Shown: positions 10,501 through 18,226, numbered from the stretch's first letter. The stretch: 64,000 nucleotides of DNA from JBHEBG01 sp046557915 (GCF_046557915.1 NZ_JBHEBG010000001.1:1426001-1490000); one strand, 5' to 3'. The notes: a model not told the origin generated them from the letters alone. Numbers and translations are program-made.

Positions 10501-10998
10501 TTGCACTATGGGGTTACTTCATTTGCGAGTATTTATATGGAAAATCAAGGAAATGGGAAATTTAAGCGAACGGACCTCCCGTTTATGGCACAGATTTCTC
10601 CAATTAATGATATGATAATTGAAGATTTCAATAATGATTGTTACTTGGATGTGCTTCTAGGAGGGAACCTTTATGCCTCAGAAGTGGAAACACCTCGCAG
10701 TGACGCAGGTATAGGCATAATACTTTTGGGAGATGGACGAGGGGCGTTCGATCCACTGTCGTACACTTCCAGTGGTATAAACATGTCCTACGATGTAAAG
10801 GCCATCGGACGAATTGGAGATTCCGAAAAAACTCGCATAATCGTAGCCAACAATCAAGGGCCTCTTCAATTGTTCACCACCTCAAAGGGATCCAAATCTA
10901 AATTGTTGGCTGATTGCATCGATTATGAAGAACAATTTTCACCTCATCAGGAAGTAGATACAGATATCTCAGATTTAAACAGCAAAAGGCAGGAATGA
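7579..10998 (+). CDS. Large VCBS/FG-GAP repeat lipoprotein with ASPIC/UnbV domain
   Basis: A protein of 1139 residues with a lipoprotein signal (lipobox Cys in LLTGC, residue about 21). It has two arrays of propeller-type repeats carrying Ca-binding loops of the form DxDxDG (DLNNDG, DIDADG, DYDHDG, DFNQDG, DFDNDG, DLDNDG and more), over a dozen in all. Between the arrays lies an ASPIC/UnbV domain (about residues 500-585). Such proteins are common next to SusCD genes in Bacteroidota and are thought to be secreted or surface-attached carbohydrate-associated propellers; no catalytic activity is established. The stop codon overlaps the next start (ATGA), indicating translational coupling with the DUF1080 gene. 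Confidence 0.9.
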   Translation: MIGSHRNIWPFLAVFMLLTGCAKQDPLTDGKRFRLLGSESSGIEFVNQLTESDTLNYFTYQYMYMGGGVAVGDLNNDGLSDVFFTGNMVDNKLYLNKGDLKFEDISAAAGVKGDSRWYTGVSFVDIDADGHLDIYLSVSGKSGDKRNQLFVNNGDLTFTEKASEFGIDDGGQSIQSSFFDYDHDGDLDLFVINYPITDFKTPNTVYRMMMNDASEEKSDHFYRNDGDGHFTDATKETGLLNFGLSVSSSIGDFNQDGWDDIYVSNDFSTPDYLYLNNGDGTFTDRLRETTKQTSFYGMGTDAEDFNNDGLLDLFQVDMASEDNRRSKANMASMDIGLFWSTVNHGFHYQYMYNSFQLNQGLNENGLPVFSNVNWMSDVAATDWSWAPLAADFDNDGWKDLFITNGTRREINNKDYFNGLKNSKTKAKAGSLMEQVESMPSEKIDNYVFRNMDGLGFEKANMDWGLSFEGFSNGTAYGDLDNDGDLDLVINNIDDKSVIFENRTSQLGQAHYLKVVLETNEPNLHGVGAKVSVVAGEKRQYLHLNPSKGFQSYVEPVLHFGLGEKEKVDSLIVDWTDGTREVMLDLGVNQRVVFNKGNHKLSKRNETRRTSLFSTSTELLDSVFWHSENHYNDFADQILLPHKLSNLGPALATGDVNGDELEDIYVGNGAGFPGALYLQQQDGRFSLASGPWEKDADYEDIGAVFFDANNDGHVDLYVVSGGNDFRNDEMYQDRLYLNQNGNFIKSNGFIPKITGSGSRVIPSDIDNDGDIDLFVGGRLSPQNYPHPGRSYLLVNQTAQGEFIFEDKTKELAPGLSKIGMVTDALWTDFDENGTTDLVMVGEWMPLTIFSQENGQFKNATALLGFEDTIGWWFSIDSGDFDNDGDVDIIVGNLGTNYKYQASAAETFDIFANDFDENGTTDLVLGYHDSGVQYPVRGRQCSSQQIPAIQLKFKDYSSFAKATIKDIYGEEDLAASLHYGVTSFASIYMENQGNGKFKRTDLPFMAQISPINDMIIEDFNNDCYLDVLLGGNLYASEVETPRSDAGIGIILLGDGRGAFDPLSYTSSGINMSYDVKAIGRIGDSEKTRIIVANNQGPLQLFTTSKGSKSKLLADCIDYEEQFSPHQEVDTDISDLNSKRQE

Positions 10999-11780
10999 AA
11001 CCATTTTATAAGTTCGTGATAGCACTTCTGATTTTATGCATTTTGATTTTCGCGGTACATTTGTATGTCGCTAGAAAAGACATTGGGGTCGGCGCAAAAG
11101 CTCCTGAAAAGGCTGAAATACTATTTGATGGTTCCCGGGAAATGTTGGATGAGAAATGGATCTATTGGGAAGGTCCTAGGTTTTCTTCGGAATTACCGAT
11201 TAAATGGGAAATAATAAGTGATCCCGTGGACAAAGGAACAGTGGTTAGTAGCAAGGACCCATACGCGTTGGGCGGTAACTACGGTACAGCAGATATCGTG
11301 ACAAAAAGGAAATATCGCGATTTTCGACTCCATATCGAATTCCTTGTTCAGAACAAAGGAGGGAACAGCGGGGTTTATCTTCAAAATCGATATGAAATAC
11401 AGGTGCTGGACGGGGATAGCACAAAACATGGCATGGGAGCCATAATCAATGAATCGAAGGCTCCTTACGAATACTATAATGGACTTGGAAAATGGAATGC
11501 TTATGACATCACTTTTCGAGCCCCTAGATTTACGAATGGAACACTTTCAGAGAAATCGTTGGTGACGGTTTATTTTAATGATAAGAAGGCGCATACCAAT
11601 ATTAGGATAAACCAAGTCTGGGGAGGCGCCAATTCGGGACTGGATGGGGGAAATAATGGAGGTAAAGGCATTACGAATACTACTGGAGGCATAAAATTGC
11701 AGGCCGAAGGCCATAACGTACTTTATCGAAATATTTGGATACAGGAATTGGATTTAGAGCAAGCGGATACAAGATTTTAG
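10995..11780 (+). CDS. DUF1080 (3-keto-disaccharide hydrolase) domain protein
   Basis: A 261-residue protein with one N-terminal hydrophobic segment (residues about 5-25) that is either an uncleaved anchor or a signal peptide. The remainder is a concanavalin-like DUF1080 domain: ILFDGSREML at the start, the DFRLHIEFLV strand, NSGVYLQNRYEIQVLD in the middle, and a GGIKLQAEGHNVLYRNIWI ending. The family is named for 3-keto-disaccharide hydrolase activity. Its gene overlaps the VCBS gene by four bases. Together with the exported oxidoreductase and ThuA protein it supports a 3-keto-glycoside route. Confidence 0.88.
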   Translation: MKPFYKFVIALLILCILIFAVHLYVARKDIGVGAKAPEKAEILFDGSREMLDEKWIYWEGPRFSSELPIKWEIISDPVDKGTVVSSKDPYALGGNYGTADIVTKRKYRDFRLHIEFLVQNKGGNSGVYLQNRYEIQVLDGDSTKHGMGAIINESKAPYEYYNGLGKWNAYDITFRAPRFTNGTLSEKSLVTVYFNDKKAHTNIRINQVWGGANSGLDGGNNGGKGITNTTGGIKLQAEGHNVLYRNIWIQELDLEQADTRF

Positions 11781-11971
11781 CTTTCGATGGAATTTTATAC
11801 ATAAGGACTTGGATCTTTTCAAATTAAAACGGCAATAGACATAATTTCTACCTATAAAAACAGCTTTTCTACCTGGATTTTTGAAGGAAACTCTACTATT
11901 GTCTTCAATAAATCATGGAAAGAATAAACAATCCATAAATTACTAACCGACTAAAACAATATCCGTTAACT

Positions 11972-13483
11972 ATGAAAATTAAACTTATGATTATTGGTTT
12001 TTACTTGATGCAATTCGCAATTGGACAAGAAAACCCAATTGGCAATTTTCAATACAATAAAGATATAGGTAATCCCAAACTAACCGGTTCTGCTTCGTAT
12101 GATACCGATACACAGACCTACACTATAAAAGGCGCGGGATATAACATCTGGGGGCAACGGGATGAACATCGTTATTTGTACAATAAATTAAAGGGGGATT
12201 TTGTTGTGACCGCCAATTTTGAATTTGAAGGTTACAATGAGGTGCATCGTAAAATAGGTTGGATGGCGCGTGCTTCAGAAGCGGATAATGCCGTTATGGT
12301 AGGAGGCTTCCTCCATGGAGATGGGCTTACCGCCGGTCAATGGCGTGAAAGAAGAGGTGCCGATATGCAAAACCCAGAAGATGATATATGGGCGCCCAAG
12401 CGTTTTTATCAAATTATACAGTTGGAGCGTCGAGGAAATATCTTTATTGTAAGAGCGGCCCATCCTGGAGAACCTCTCCAGGAAATAAGCTCCAAGGAAC
12501 TCAAGTTCATGCCCCCTGAAGCTCTGGTTGGAATCGTAATAGGGTCTCATGATGTGGATAAAATCGAAACAGCCAAAGTTTGGAACGTCCGTATCGATCA
12601 GCCTGTGGCAGAAACATACAATCCAAATGATGAGGGTTGGATCGGGTGCCGTATGGAAACAATGAATGTGTTTGATGGAAAACGAAAAGTTATTTACGAA
12701 AGGGATGGACGTTTTGAAGCTCCTAACTGGATGCCCGACGGCAAAGAATTGTTATTCAATATGGGCGGATCCTTGTATACTATTCCAATTGGAGGTGGAG
12801 AAACCAAAAAACTCAATACAGGTTCTGCTGACAGGCTTAACAACGACCATTGCATCTCATTTGATGGAAAACTACTTGGTATAAGTCATAACGATGGTGA
12901 TGGATCCAATGTTTTTGTACTTCCTCTAACCGGTGGGGAGCCCAAACCGGTAACTAGTACGGCCCCATCTTATTTGCACGGTTGGGCGACAAACAACAAG
13001 GAATTGGTTTATGTGGCCCAACGAGGTGAAAACAAGGCCTATGACATTTACAAAAAATCGATCAAAGGGGGTAAGGAAGTAAGATTGACCAATAACAAAA
13101 AATTAGACCATGCCGATGGCTGTGAGTATTCGCCGGACGGTAAACATATTTATTACAATGGATCCAAGAATGGAGGCACCATGCAACTTTGGAGAATGAA
13201 ACCGGATGGGAGTAAGAAAGAACAGCTTACGTTTGATGAGTACAACGATTGGTTCCCACATATTTCTCCTGATGGAAAGTGGATTGCTTTTATTTCTTTT
13301 CCACCAGATATTGATTTGAATTCCCACCCCTCTTACAAACAGGTAATGCTACGTTTGATGCCCGTTTCGGGAGGAGTGCCAAAAGTCATTGCACATCTTT
13401 ATGGCGGTCAGGGGACTATCAATGTAAATTCTTGGTCACCGGATAGTACCCATATAGCCTTTGTTAGTAATTCAAAGAAATAG
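11972..13483 (+). CDS. Secreted protein with N-terminal lectin-like domain and C-terminal TolB/PD40 beta-propeller
   Basis: A 503-residue protein with a signal peptide (residues 1-19, ending IGQ). Residues about 22-215 form a beta-sandwich resembling DUF1349/LamG-type domains (FEFEGYNEVHRKIGWMARAS, FYQIIQLERRGN). Residues about 235-500 carry WD40-like PD40 repeats (PNWMPDGKELLF, SFDGKLLGISH, SPDGKHIYYNG, SPDGKWIAFIS, SPDSTHIAFVS). It is often annotated as TolB-like or TolR-like, but the Tol function is not supported here. The context suggests a carbohydrate-binding accessory protein of the locus. A hairpin lies about 110 bases after the stop. Confidence 0.82.
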   Translation: MKIKLMIIGFYLMQFAIGQENPIGNFQYNKDIGNPKLTGSASYDTDTQTYTIKGAGYNIWGQRDEHRYLYNKLKGDFVVTANFEFEGYNEVHRKIGWMARASEADNAVMVGGFLHGDGLTAGQWRERRGADMQNPEDDIWAPKRFYQIIQLERRGNIFIVRAAHPGEPLQEISSKELKFMPPEALVGIVIGSHDVDKIETAKVWNVRIDQPVAETYNPNDEGWIGCRMETMNVFDGKRKVIYERDGRFEAPNWMPDGKELLFNMGGSLYTIPIGGGETKKLNTGSADRLNNDHCISFDGKLLGISHNDGDGSNVFVLPLTGGEPKPVTSTAPSYLHGWATNNKELVYVAQRGENKAYDIYKKSIKGGKEVRLTNNKKLDHADGCEYSPDGKHIYYNGSKNGGTMQLWRMKPDGSKKEQLTFDEYNDWFPHISPDGKWIAFISFPPDIDLNSHPSYKQVMLRLMPVSGGVPKVIAHLYGGQGTINVNSWSPDSTHIAFVSNSKK

Positions 13484-13594
13484 GGTTTTAGTACTGTTGT
13501 TTTATTAAAGTGTCTATTTGAACTGAAATACAATAGTATTTAAAAATAATTCATTTATTGGTTTAAATGAGTTAGTTTAAGTTTAGTTTTTTCT

Positions 13595-13622
13595 TTAAAC
13601 ACGGGTTTCGGCTCGTGTTTAA
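13595..13622 (+). other. Intergenic stem-loop after the PD40 protein gene
   Basis: TTAAACACGGG (13595-13605) pairs with CTCGTGTTTAA (13612-13622), with one G-T wobble, around a TTTCGG loop. The bases after it (TCTGTTTC) are only weakly T-rich, so it may be a leaky terminator or a processing site that splits the operon before the ThuA gene. Confidence 0.5.
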
Positions 13623-13694
13623 TCTGTTTCATGGTTATTTGGTGGTTAATCCGTCAAAAACTAAAAAAATAACTAGTAACTGAAAATCGAATCC

Positions 13695-14507
13695 ATGTCT
13701 TTAAAAAAATGTTTGCTCGTGACCACCTTTGTTATAACAATAGTGCTATTGTTTCCAAGCAAAGCGGTTGCACAAAAGCAATTTAAGGTATTATTGATAA
13801 CCGAAACTGCTGGATGGCACCATGCATCGATTGAGAACGGAATTATGGCAATCAATGAATTGGCAAGCACCCATAACTTTGAGGTAAAACGACAGCAAAA
13901 TGCCATAAAAATCACGGAAGACGGGTTGAAGGACTTTGATGCCGTAATTTTCCTTAGTACAACAGCGGATATTTTTGATGATGCTGAACAGGCAATCTTC
14001 GAAAAGTACATCCAATCTGGCAAGGGGTATGTTGGTATTCACGCGGCTTCGGATACGGAATATGATTGGGAGTGGTATACGCAGCTTGTTGGCAGAATGT
14101 TCCACATACATCCAATACAACAGACCGCTAAATTGCAGATAATCGATCATGGTTTTCCCGGTTTGGAACATTTTCCTGAAAAACTGCTATGGACGGATGA
14201 ATGGTATGAATTTAGCGAGGATAAAGTGGACGGTTTGCATGACCTTGTTTTTGTGGATGAAAACTCATATGATCCAAAAGTTACATGGAAGAATAGGGAT
14301 ATGGATAAAAATGGCAAAATGGTAGATCGGATAGGCATGGGAATGGGTACTCATCCTATTTCTTGGTATCATGAGTTTGACGGTGGACGTTCATTCTACA
14401 CAGCTCTTGGCCATATTGAAAAAGTATATGAAAATCAATGGTTCTTAGATCATTTGTACGGAGGGATTTATTATGCCGCCACGGGTAAGGGGATTGAAAA
14501 AAAATAG
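13695..14507 (+). CDS. ThuA-domain protein, secreted
   Basis: A 270-residue protein with a signal peptide (cleavage likely after AVAQ, residue about 26). The ThuA-like fold, related to glutamine amidotransferase class I, fills the rest: VLLITETAGWHHASIENG at the start, a GKGYVGIHAASDTEYDWEWY nucleophile-elbow-like region, and GHIEKVYENQWFLDHLYGGIYYA at the end. ThuA proteins occur in trehalose/sucrose 3-keto pathways and next to DUF1080 and Gfo/Idh/MocA genes. The biochemical role is not settled. A degenerate aldo/keto reductase fragment follows its stop codon. Confidence 0.9.
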   Translation: MSLKKCLLVTTFVITIVLLFPSKAVAQKQFKVLLITETAGWHHASIENGIMAINELASTHNFEVKRQQNAIKITEDGLKDFDAVIFLSTTADIFDDAEQAIFEKYIQSGKGYVGIHAASDTEYDWEWYTQLVGRMFHIHPIQQTAKLQIIDHGFPGLEHFPEKLLWTDEWYEFSEDKVDGLHDLVFVDENSYDPKVTWKNRDMDKNGKMVDRIGMGMGTHPISWYHEFDGGRSFYTALGHIEKVYENQWFLDHLYGGIYYAATGKGIEKK

Positions 14508-14568
14508 CGAAACAGTGACTAGTAAAAATTTAATATTACTCATAAGTTGCTTTCTTTTCTTTGGGGGA

Positions 14569-14766
14569 ATGACCATGGCCGAAATGGCACTGCGCTTTAT
14601 TTTGATGAACCGATCTGTGGGCTCCATTATTCCCAGAATGCGAAAGGAACGCAACGTTTTGACCAATACGGCGAGGAGCGATGGCAACGGATTATCGGCT
14701 GAATTGCACCAAGAACTACGGAAACACCGTTGGGACAGAAAAAAACCAACTGTCTGGTCGCAATAA
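14569..14766 (+). pseudogene. 3' remnant of an aldo/keto reductase gene
   Basis: The frame encodes MTMAEMALRFILMNRS, then IIPRMRKERNV, then a SDG-LSAELHQELRKHRWDRK ending. This is the recognisable C-terminal 65 residues of an aldo/keto reductase (alpha-8/H2 region and NADPH-adjacent GxRxxxxV-like segment). The catalytic D-Y-K-H residues of the family lie far upstream and are absent. The frame can be extended 5' to an ATG at 14473 inside the ThuA gene, but that stretch shows no family similarity. Between the ThuA stop and the remnant there are only about 60 AT-rich bases, so the first ~250 codons have been deleted. A translated short protein cannot be excluded. Confidence 0.75.
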
Positions 14767-14831
14767 TTTGTTGGAGAAAGTGAGAAGTTAAACCTTGATT
14801 AGACGAATTTTTAATTTAAACAGAATTACAC

Positions 14832-15671
14832 ATGACAACCAGAAGAAATTTTTTACTACAATCGGGAGCTTTGGCAGCCAGTAGCGTGTTGCTTCCCTCT
14901 TTTACCCTTGCCCCTTATAAATCCGAAAAAAATCTGGGGATACAGTTATACACCTTTCGCAAGGAGATGGACGCCGATCCCATAGATACGCTTAAGAAGA
15001 TAGCTTCCATTGGAATCAAAAAGATTGAAACAGCCAGAAGCGGCAAAGGGCATTATTATGGTCTAAAGCCAAAAGAAATGAACAATGTCTGTAATGATTT
15101 GGGTATGAAATTAATCAGTGGGCATGTACATTTGGATGATAAATGGCAAAAGACCATGGATGAGGCAGTGGAATCTGGTCAGAAATATTTGATCTGCTCC
15201 ACCATGCCGACCAAAGGTCAGACCGTTGAGAATTACAAGAGCATAGCTGATAAATTCAACAAGGCTGGTGAAGCCTGTAAAAAAATGGGACTAAATTTCG
15301 GATATCACAACCATGCCTATGAATTTGAATCCGATAAAGGTGAAGTGCTATATGATGTCTTGCTCGACAATACCCAAGCGGATTTAGTTCATATGGAACT
15401 GGATTTAGGATGGGTCGTTGTCGGTGGAAAAGATCCACTGGATTATTTTAAAAAGTATCCCAATAGATTCCCTCTTTGGCATCTGAAGGATATGAACATG
15501 AGCAAGAAGGAAAGCACTGAGTTTGGCCTGGGTGGACTTGACATTGCCAAAATGCTCCAAAACAAAAAAGCATCTGGAGTGAAACATGTTTTTATTGAGC
15601 AGGAAGAATATGCAAGTACTCCATTGAAGAGCATGAAACACAATATGGCATACTTAAATACGATCCAGTAA
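14832..15671 (+). CDS. Sugar phosphate isomerase/epimerase-like TIM-barrel protein with Tat-like signal
   Basis: A 279-residue protein starting TTRRNFLLQSGALAASSVLL, a twin-arginine-type signal. The rest is an AP-endonuclease-2/xylose-isomerase-like TIM barrel (LGIQLYTFRKEM, SGHVHLD, LNFGYHNHAYEFE, HMELDLGWVVVGGKDPLDYF, WHLKDMN, HVFIEQEEY). The His/Glu/Asp pattern is the usual metal site of the family. Exported members of this family accompany Gfo/Idh/MocA and DUF1080 proteins in glycoside loci and may act as 3-keto-sugar lyases or epimerases. It is the last gene of the plus-strand locus. Confidence 0.88.
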   Translation: MTTRRNFLLQSGALAASSVLLPSFTLAPYKSEKNLGIQLYTFRKEMDADPIDTLKKIASIGIKKIETARSGKGHYYGLKPKEMNNVCNDLGMKLISGHVHLDDKWQKTMDEAVESGQKYLICSTMPTKGQTVENYKSIADKFNKAGEACKKMGLNFGYHNHAYEFESDKGEVLYDVLLDNTQADLVHMELDLGWVVVGGKDPLDYFKKYPNRFPLWHLKDMNMSKKESTEFGLGGLDIAKMLQNKKASGVKHVFIEQEEYASTPLKSMKHNMAYLNTIQ

Positions 15672-16167
15672 AAACCAAGCCAAGAAAAGGTCTGCTTTGT
15701 GGAACTTTGCTATTCCTTCCAACTTGTTTGGTGAAACGGCTGTTTTAAAATACTACTTTATAAAATCACTAGGCTTTTTCTCAGAGTGTCCTATTCATGG
15801 GATCTTTTAATAGTTTCGTTAATTCACCTTTTATGGGATGCTTTTAACCTCTTTACAAAAAGCGGATTTCGTAAAGAGTTCTACTTTTTTAGATTATGTT
15901 TTAAAGGGGTTAGCTGCAATCCTGAAAATATCACGGAAAGGCGTAATGTATGGAGTTCAATAAAAGGCGGGATTAAATACACTAGTTCATTTAAGTGCGA
16001 AATAAGCTTATTTGAACTTTTAGAACGTTTAGTATATCAGTAGCAGCGGATAAATCATAACTGCCTTTATGAGGAAATGTACTTAATTAAATGTAAATGG
16101 CAGTTAAACTCTGCACCTAAACCGCTATTGCTTATAAACCTTGCTAGCCACTGGCTTTATTTTAAGT
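15672..16167. other. Intergenic region between two convergent gene groups
   Basis: About 500 bases lie between convergent genes. An open frame from GTG 15786 to 16043 has no recognisable protein features, and I do not count it as a gene. An imperfect inverted repeat (AACTGCC near 16060, GGCAGTT near 16098) flanks about 30 bases. No terminator with a clear T-run was found. Confidence 0.5.
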
Positions 16168-16554
16168 TTAATCCCAAATATTTATCAAGCAAAAAACATT
16201 CGCTACCCCCAAAACAAGCTCAAATAAAATTCCCTGGGTAATTTGCTTGCTTGGTTTTCCGTCAGCTTTTAAACTGATTAATCTTCCAATTGCAAAACCC
16301 ACAAAAATGAGTGACGCAACAAAATGCGAAGTAAAGGTTAGTTTGTCGATAAAAGTTCCTAGTAAGGCAATGACACCCGCACAAAGCATTACAGCAGCCA
16401 CCCCTCTTATTTCATTTAATAGGCTGATGTCATTTTCTAGTTTGATCCCTGAATTCTTTAAATAAGTTTTTATTGGATAGCTCAACCTCATGATGCCTAC
16501 AAAAACAAGCATTAGACTTGATAACGACAAGATTACGATTCTGACGATTTCCAT
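16168..16554 (-). CDS. DUF4345 family membrane protein
   Basis: A 128-residue integral membrane protein with four hydrophobic segments (about residues 5-20, 48-66, 74-92 and 107-126). The NEIRGVAAVMLCAGVIALLG segment and GRLISLKADGKPS loop match DUF4345 proteins, whose function is unknown. It lies downstream of the WYL regulator gene in the same direction and has its own TACATTTG -7 element and an inverted repeat in its promoter. Regulation by the neighbouring WYL protein is inferred. Confidence 0.8.
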   Translation of the reverse strand: MEIVRIVILSLSSLMLVFVGIMRLSYPIKTYLKNSGIKLENDISLLNEIRGVAAVMLCAGVIALLGTFIDKLTFTSHFVASLIFVGFAIGRLISLKADGKPSKQITQGILFELVLGVANVFCLINIWD

Positions 16555-16581
16555 TTTCTACTATTTTAATTAATACTACTG

Positions 16582-16616
16582 CAAATGTAAATTGGCGTTG
16601 TGACAGAGGTATGTCA
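16582..16616 (-). promoter_or_regulatory. Promoter of the DUF4345 gene with TGACA-N6-TGTCA inverted repeat
   Basis: On the minus strand a TACATTTG element (16589-16582) fits the Bacteroidota -7 consensus and gives a leader of roughly 20 bases. Eleven bases upstream of it is TGACA-N6-TGTCA (16616-16601). The same repeat with the same 11-base spacing occurs in both promoters between 48755 and 48808. Confidence 0.65.
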
Positions 16617-16622
16617 AGGGTA

Positions 16623-17318
16623 CTATTGATTTTTTACATACTTTTCAAAATACTCCTTTATAGTCATATTGTGTGGAGTGAATGTTTCGCCCTTTGTCGT
16701 TAGCTTTTCAATGAAATCTATTCTAAAGTGTCTGAAATCTTTTCGTAATCGACAGAAAGCGACTAGTAGAAAATCTCCATGAATACTATAGATAGCAAAG
16801 GGTTCAATGTTTCGGGTACTTCGTTTATTTTCGGAAGAGAAGTAGTCTATCGTTAGGACTTTAAATTGTGTAATAGCCGATTGTATTTGCATTAAGTTAT
16901 TACTTGTTTTCTCTTCACTATTGTTTCCACTAAAGTAAACTCTGTCTGCCAACAAATCTGCATTCCCTTTTTGAGAGTATCGCAAAATGGCTTTTATTTT
17001 TTCGATAGCTCCAGAAACATTTTTAACTAATGACAAATCCTTGTTTTTTATTGCCAATTGTTCTATTGTAATCAAAGCGTTGGCTTCTTCCTCTGTAAAA
17101 AGAACAGGTGGAAGATGATAACCTTCCATAATGGAATAACCTTTTCCTTCTTCGGTTACAATAGGTATTCCTGATTTTTCTAGTGTGCGGATATCCCGAT
17201 AAATTGTTCTCAAACTTACATCATGTCTTTCAGCAAGTTGTTTGGCCGTAATAATTCTTTTGGATTGAAGTTGGGTGAGAATAGCAGTCAATCTTGAAAG
17301 CCTAGGTTTTTCTTCCAT
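16623..17318 (-). CDS. WYL-domain (YafY/DeoR-like) transcriptional regulator
   Basis: A 231-residue regulator. Residues about 8-60 form a winged HTH of the HTH_11 type (RLTAILTQLQSKRIITAKQLAERHDVSLRTIYRDIRTLEKSGIPI). The centre holds the usual GYHLPPVLFTEEEANAL linker. Residues about 130-215 form the WYL ligand-sensing domain (LTIDYFSSENKRSTRNIEPFAIYSIHGDFLLVAFCRLRKDFRHFRIDFI); the namesake triplet appears here as FLLVAFC. WYL proteins are known to sense nucleic acids or small ligands, and several respond to DNA damage. The gene lies upstream of DUF4345. No -7 element was found for it, so it may be read from the GntR gene upstream. Confidence 0.88.
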   Translation of the reverse strand: MEEKPRLSRLTAILTQLQSKRIITAKQLAERHDVSLRTIYRDIRTLEKSGIPIVTEEGKGYSIMEGYHLPPVLFTEEEANALITIEQLAIKNKDLSLVKNVSGAIEKIKAILRYSQKGNADLLADRVYFSGNNSEEKTSNNLMQIQSAITQFKVLTIDYFSSENKRSTRNIEPFAIYSIHGDFLLVAFCRLRKDFRHFRIDFIEKLTTKGETFTPHNMTIKEYFEKYVKNQ

Positions 17319-17427
17319 TTTCTCTCCATTTTTGTTGATGGTTTCACGAATTTTTGGTTTAAACTCTACTTACTTGATTTAAATATTTAAAATCAGATTT
17401 TTATACCTAAATGTTAAAAAGTCACTC

Positions 17428-18159
17428 CTAATTCTCCAATTCCGTATTCCGCTGCTTATAAAAGACCAATGCCTCGAAGTGCGGCCTTAAGTGTTCTTCC
17501 ATGGCTACTTTGAACTCTAGTGGCTTCCCATCACGAAGTATGTTCAAAAGATCCTGATGCGAAACTGTGGTCTTTTTTGGAGGATTATCCAATTTGGCCT
17601 CATTTTTTATAACAAAGTCAAATATAGGAAGTAGTAGTTTTTGAAAGCCCTTAAGGCTCTGGTTTTGGGTAATATCGTACAACTTACTGTGGAACTTGAC
17701 CTCAAGATCCAATCGCCATGTTAAATCACTTTTGTTTTTATGACTGTCCAGTATCTTTTGTAAATCATCCAAATCCTCTTGTGTCTTTCTTAAAAACAGA
17801 AAATCGGCAAGGCCCAATTCTATGACCATACGCATTTCAAATATTTCCAAGATGGTTTTTTTATCTAGAAAGGAGGGGTATAATACCCGTTCAAGTCCGT
17901 TTAGTATATTTGGTGAGGTCAGAATCATTCCTCGTTTCTTTCTTGATTCTATCAATCCAAGCATACGGAAACGGCTCAAAGCTTCTCGAATAGCACTTCT
18001 GCTAACCCCTAGATATTCAGCTAATTCCATTTCCTTGGGAATAGAATCTCCAGGCTTTAGGTCGGCTTTCTTAAAGAATTTTTTCAACTCTTCCTCCACC
18101 CTTTCGGGCACAGATGGTACACTTATAGGATTAAAACCGTAACCGTTTTTTTTACTCAT
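17428..18159 (-). CDS. GntR-family (FadR/FCD) transcriptional regulator
   Basis: A 243-residue regulator with an N-terminal GntR winged helix (about residues 15-85; LAEYLGVSRSAIREALSRFRMLGLIESRKKRGMIL) and a C-terminal all-helical FCD ligand domain (ILEIFEMRMVIELGLADF, LEVKFHSKLYDITQN, HQDLLNIL.DGK, AMEEHLRPHFEAL). The start is set at ATG 18159: the alternative TTG at 18186 lies within the -7 element. A palindrome ATGTAATACAT upstream matches the GT-N3-AC core of FCD-type operators and recurs at the promoter of the lyase gene at the far end of the adjacent locus. It is the likely repressor of that locus, relieved by a catabolic sugar acid. Confidence 0.9.
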   Translation of the reverse strand: MSKKNGYGFNPISVPSVPERVEEELKKFFKKADLKPGDSIPKEMELAEYLGVSRSAIREALSRFRMLGLIESRKKRGMILTSPNILNGLERVLYPSFLDKKTILEIFEMRMVIELGLADFLFLRKTQEDLDDLQKILDSHKNKSDLTWRLDLEVKFHSKLYDITQNQSLKGFQKLLLPIFDFVIKNEAKLDNPPKKTTVSHQDLLNILRDGKPLEFKVAMEEHLRPHFEALVFYKQRNTELEN

Positions 18160-18183
18160 GATTAATAATTTACGATAGGGCTT

Positions 18184-18226
18184 CAAATATAATTATTAAA
18201 TCCCTATTATGTTTTATGTAATACAT
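18184..18226 (-). promoter_or_regulatory. gntR promoter with candidate autoregulatory operator
   Basis: TATATTTG on the minus strand (18191-18184) matches the -7 consensus. The palindrome ATGTAATACAT (18216-18226, form ATGT-N3-ACAT) lies 24 bases further upstream, over the expected -33 region. The same half-sites appear at 33465-33475. Confidence 0.68.

Noticed and set aside
15786..16043. 85-residue open frame starting with GTG
   Set aside because: No signal, domain or promoter element; composition looks like translated intergenic DNA between convergent genes.
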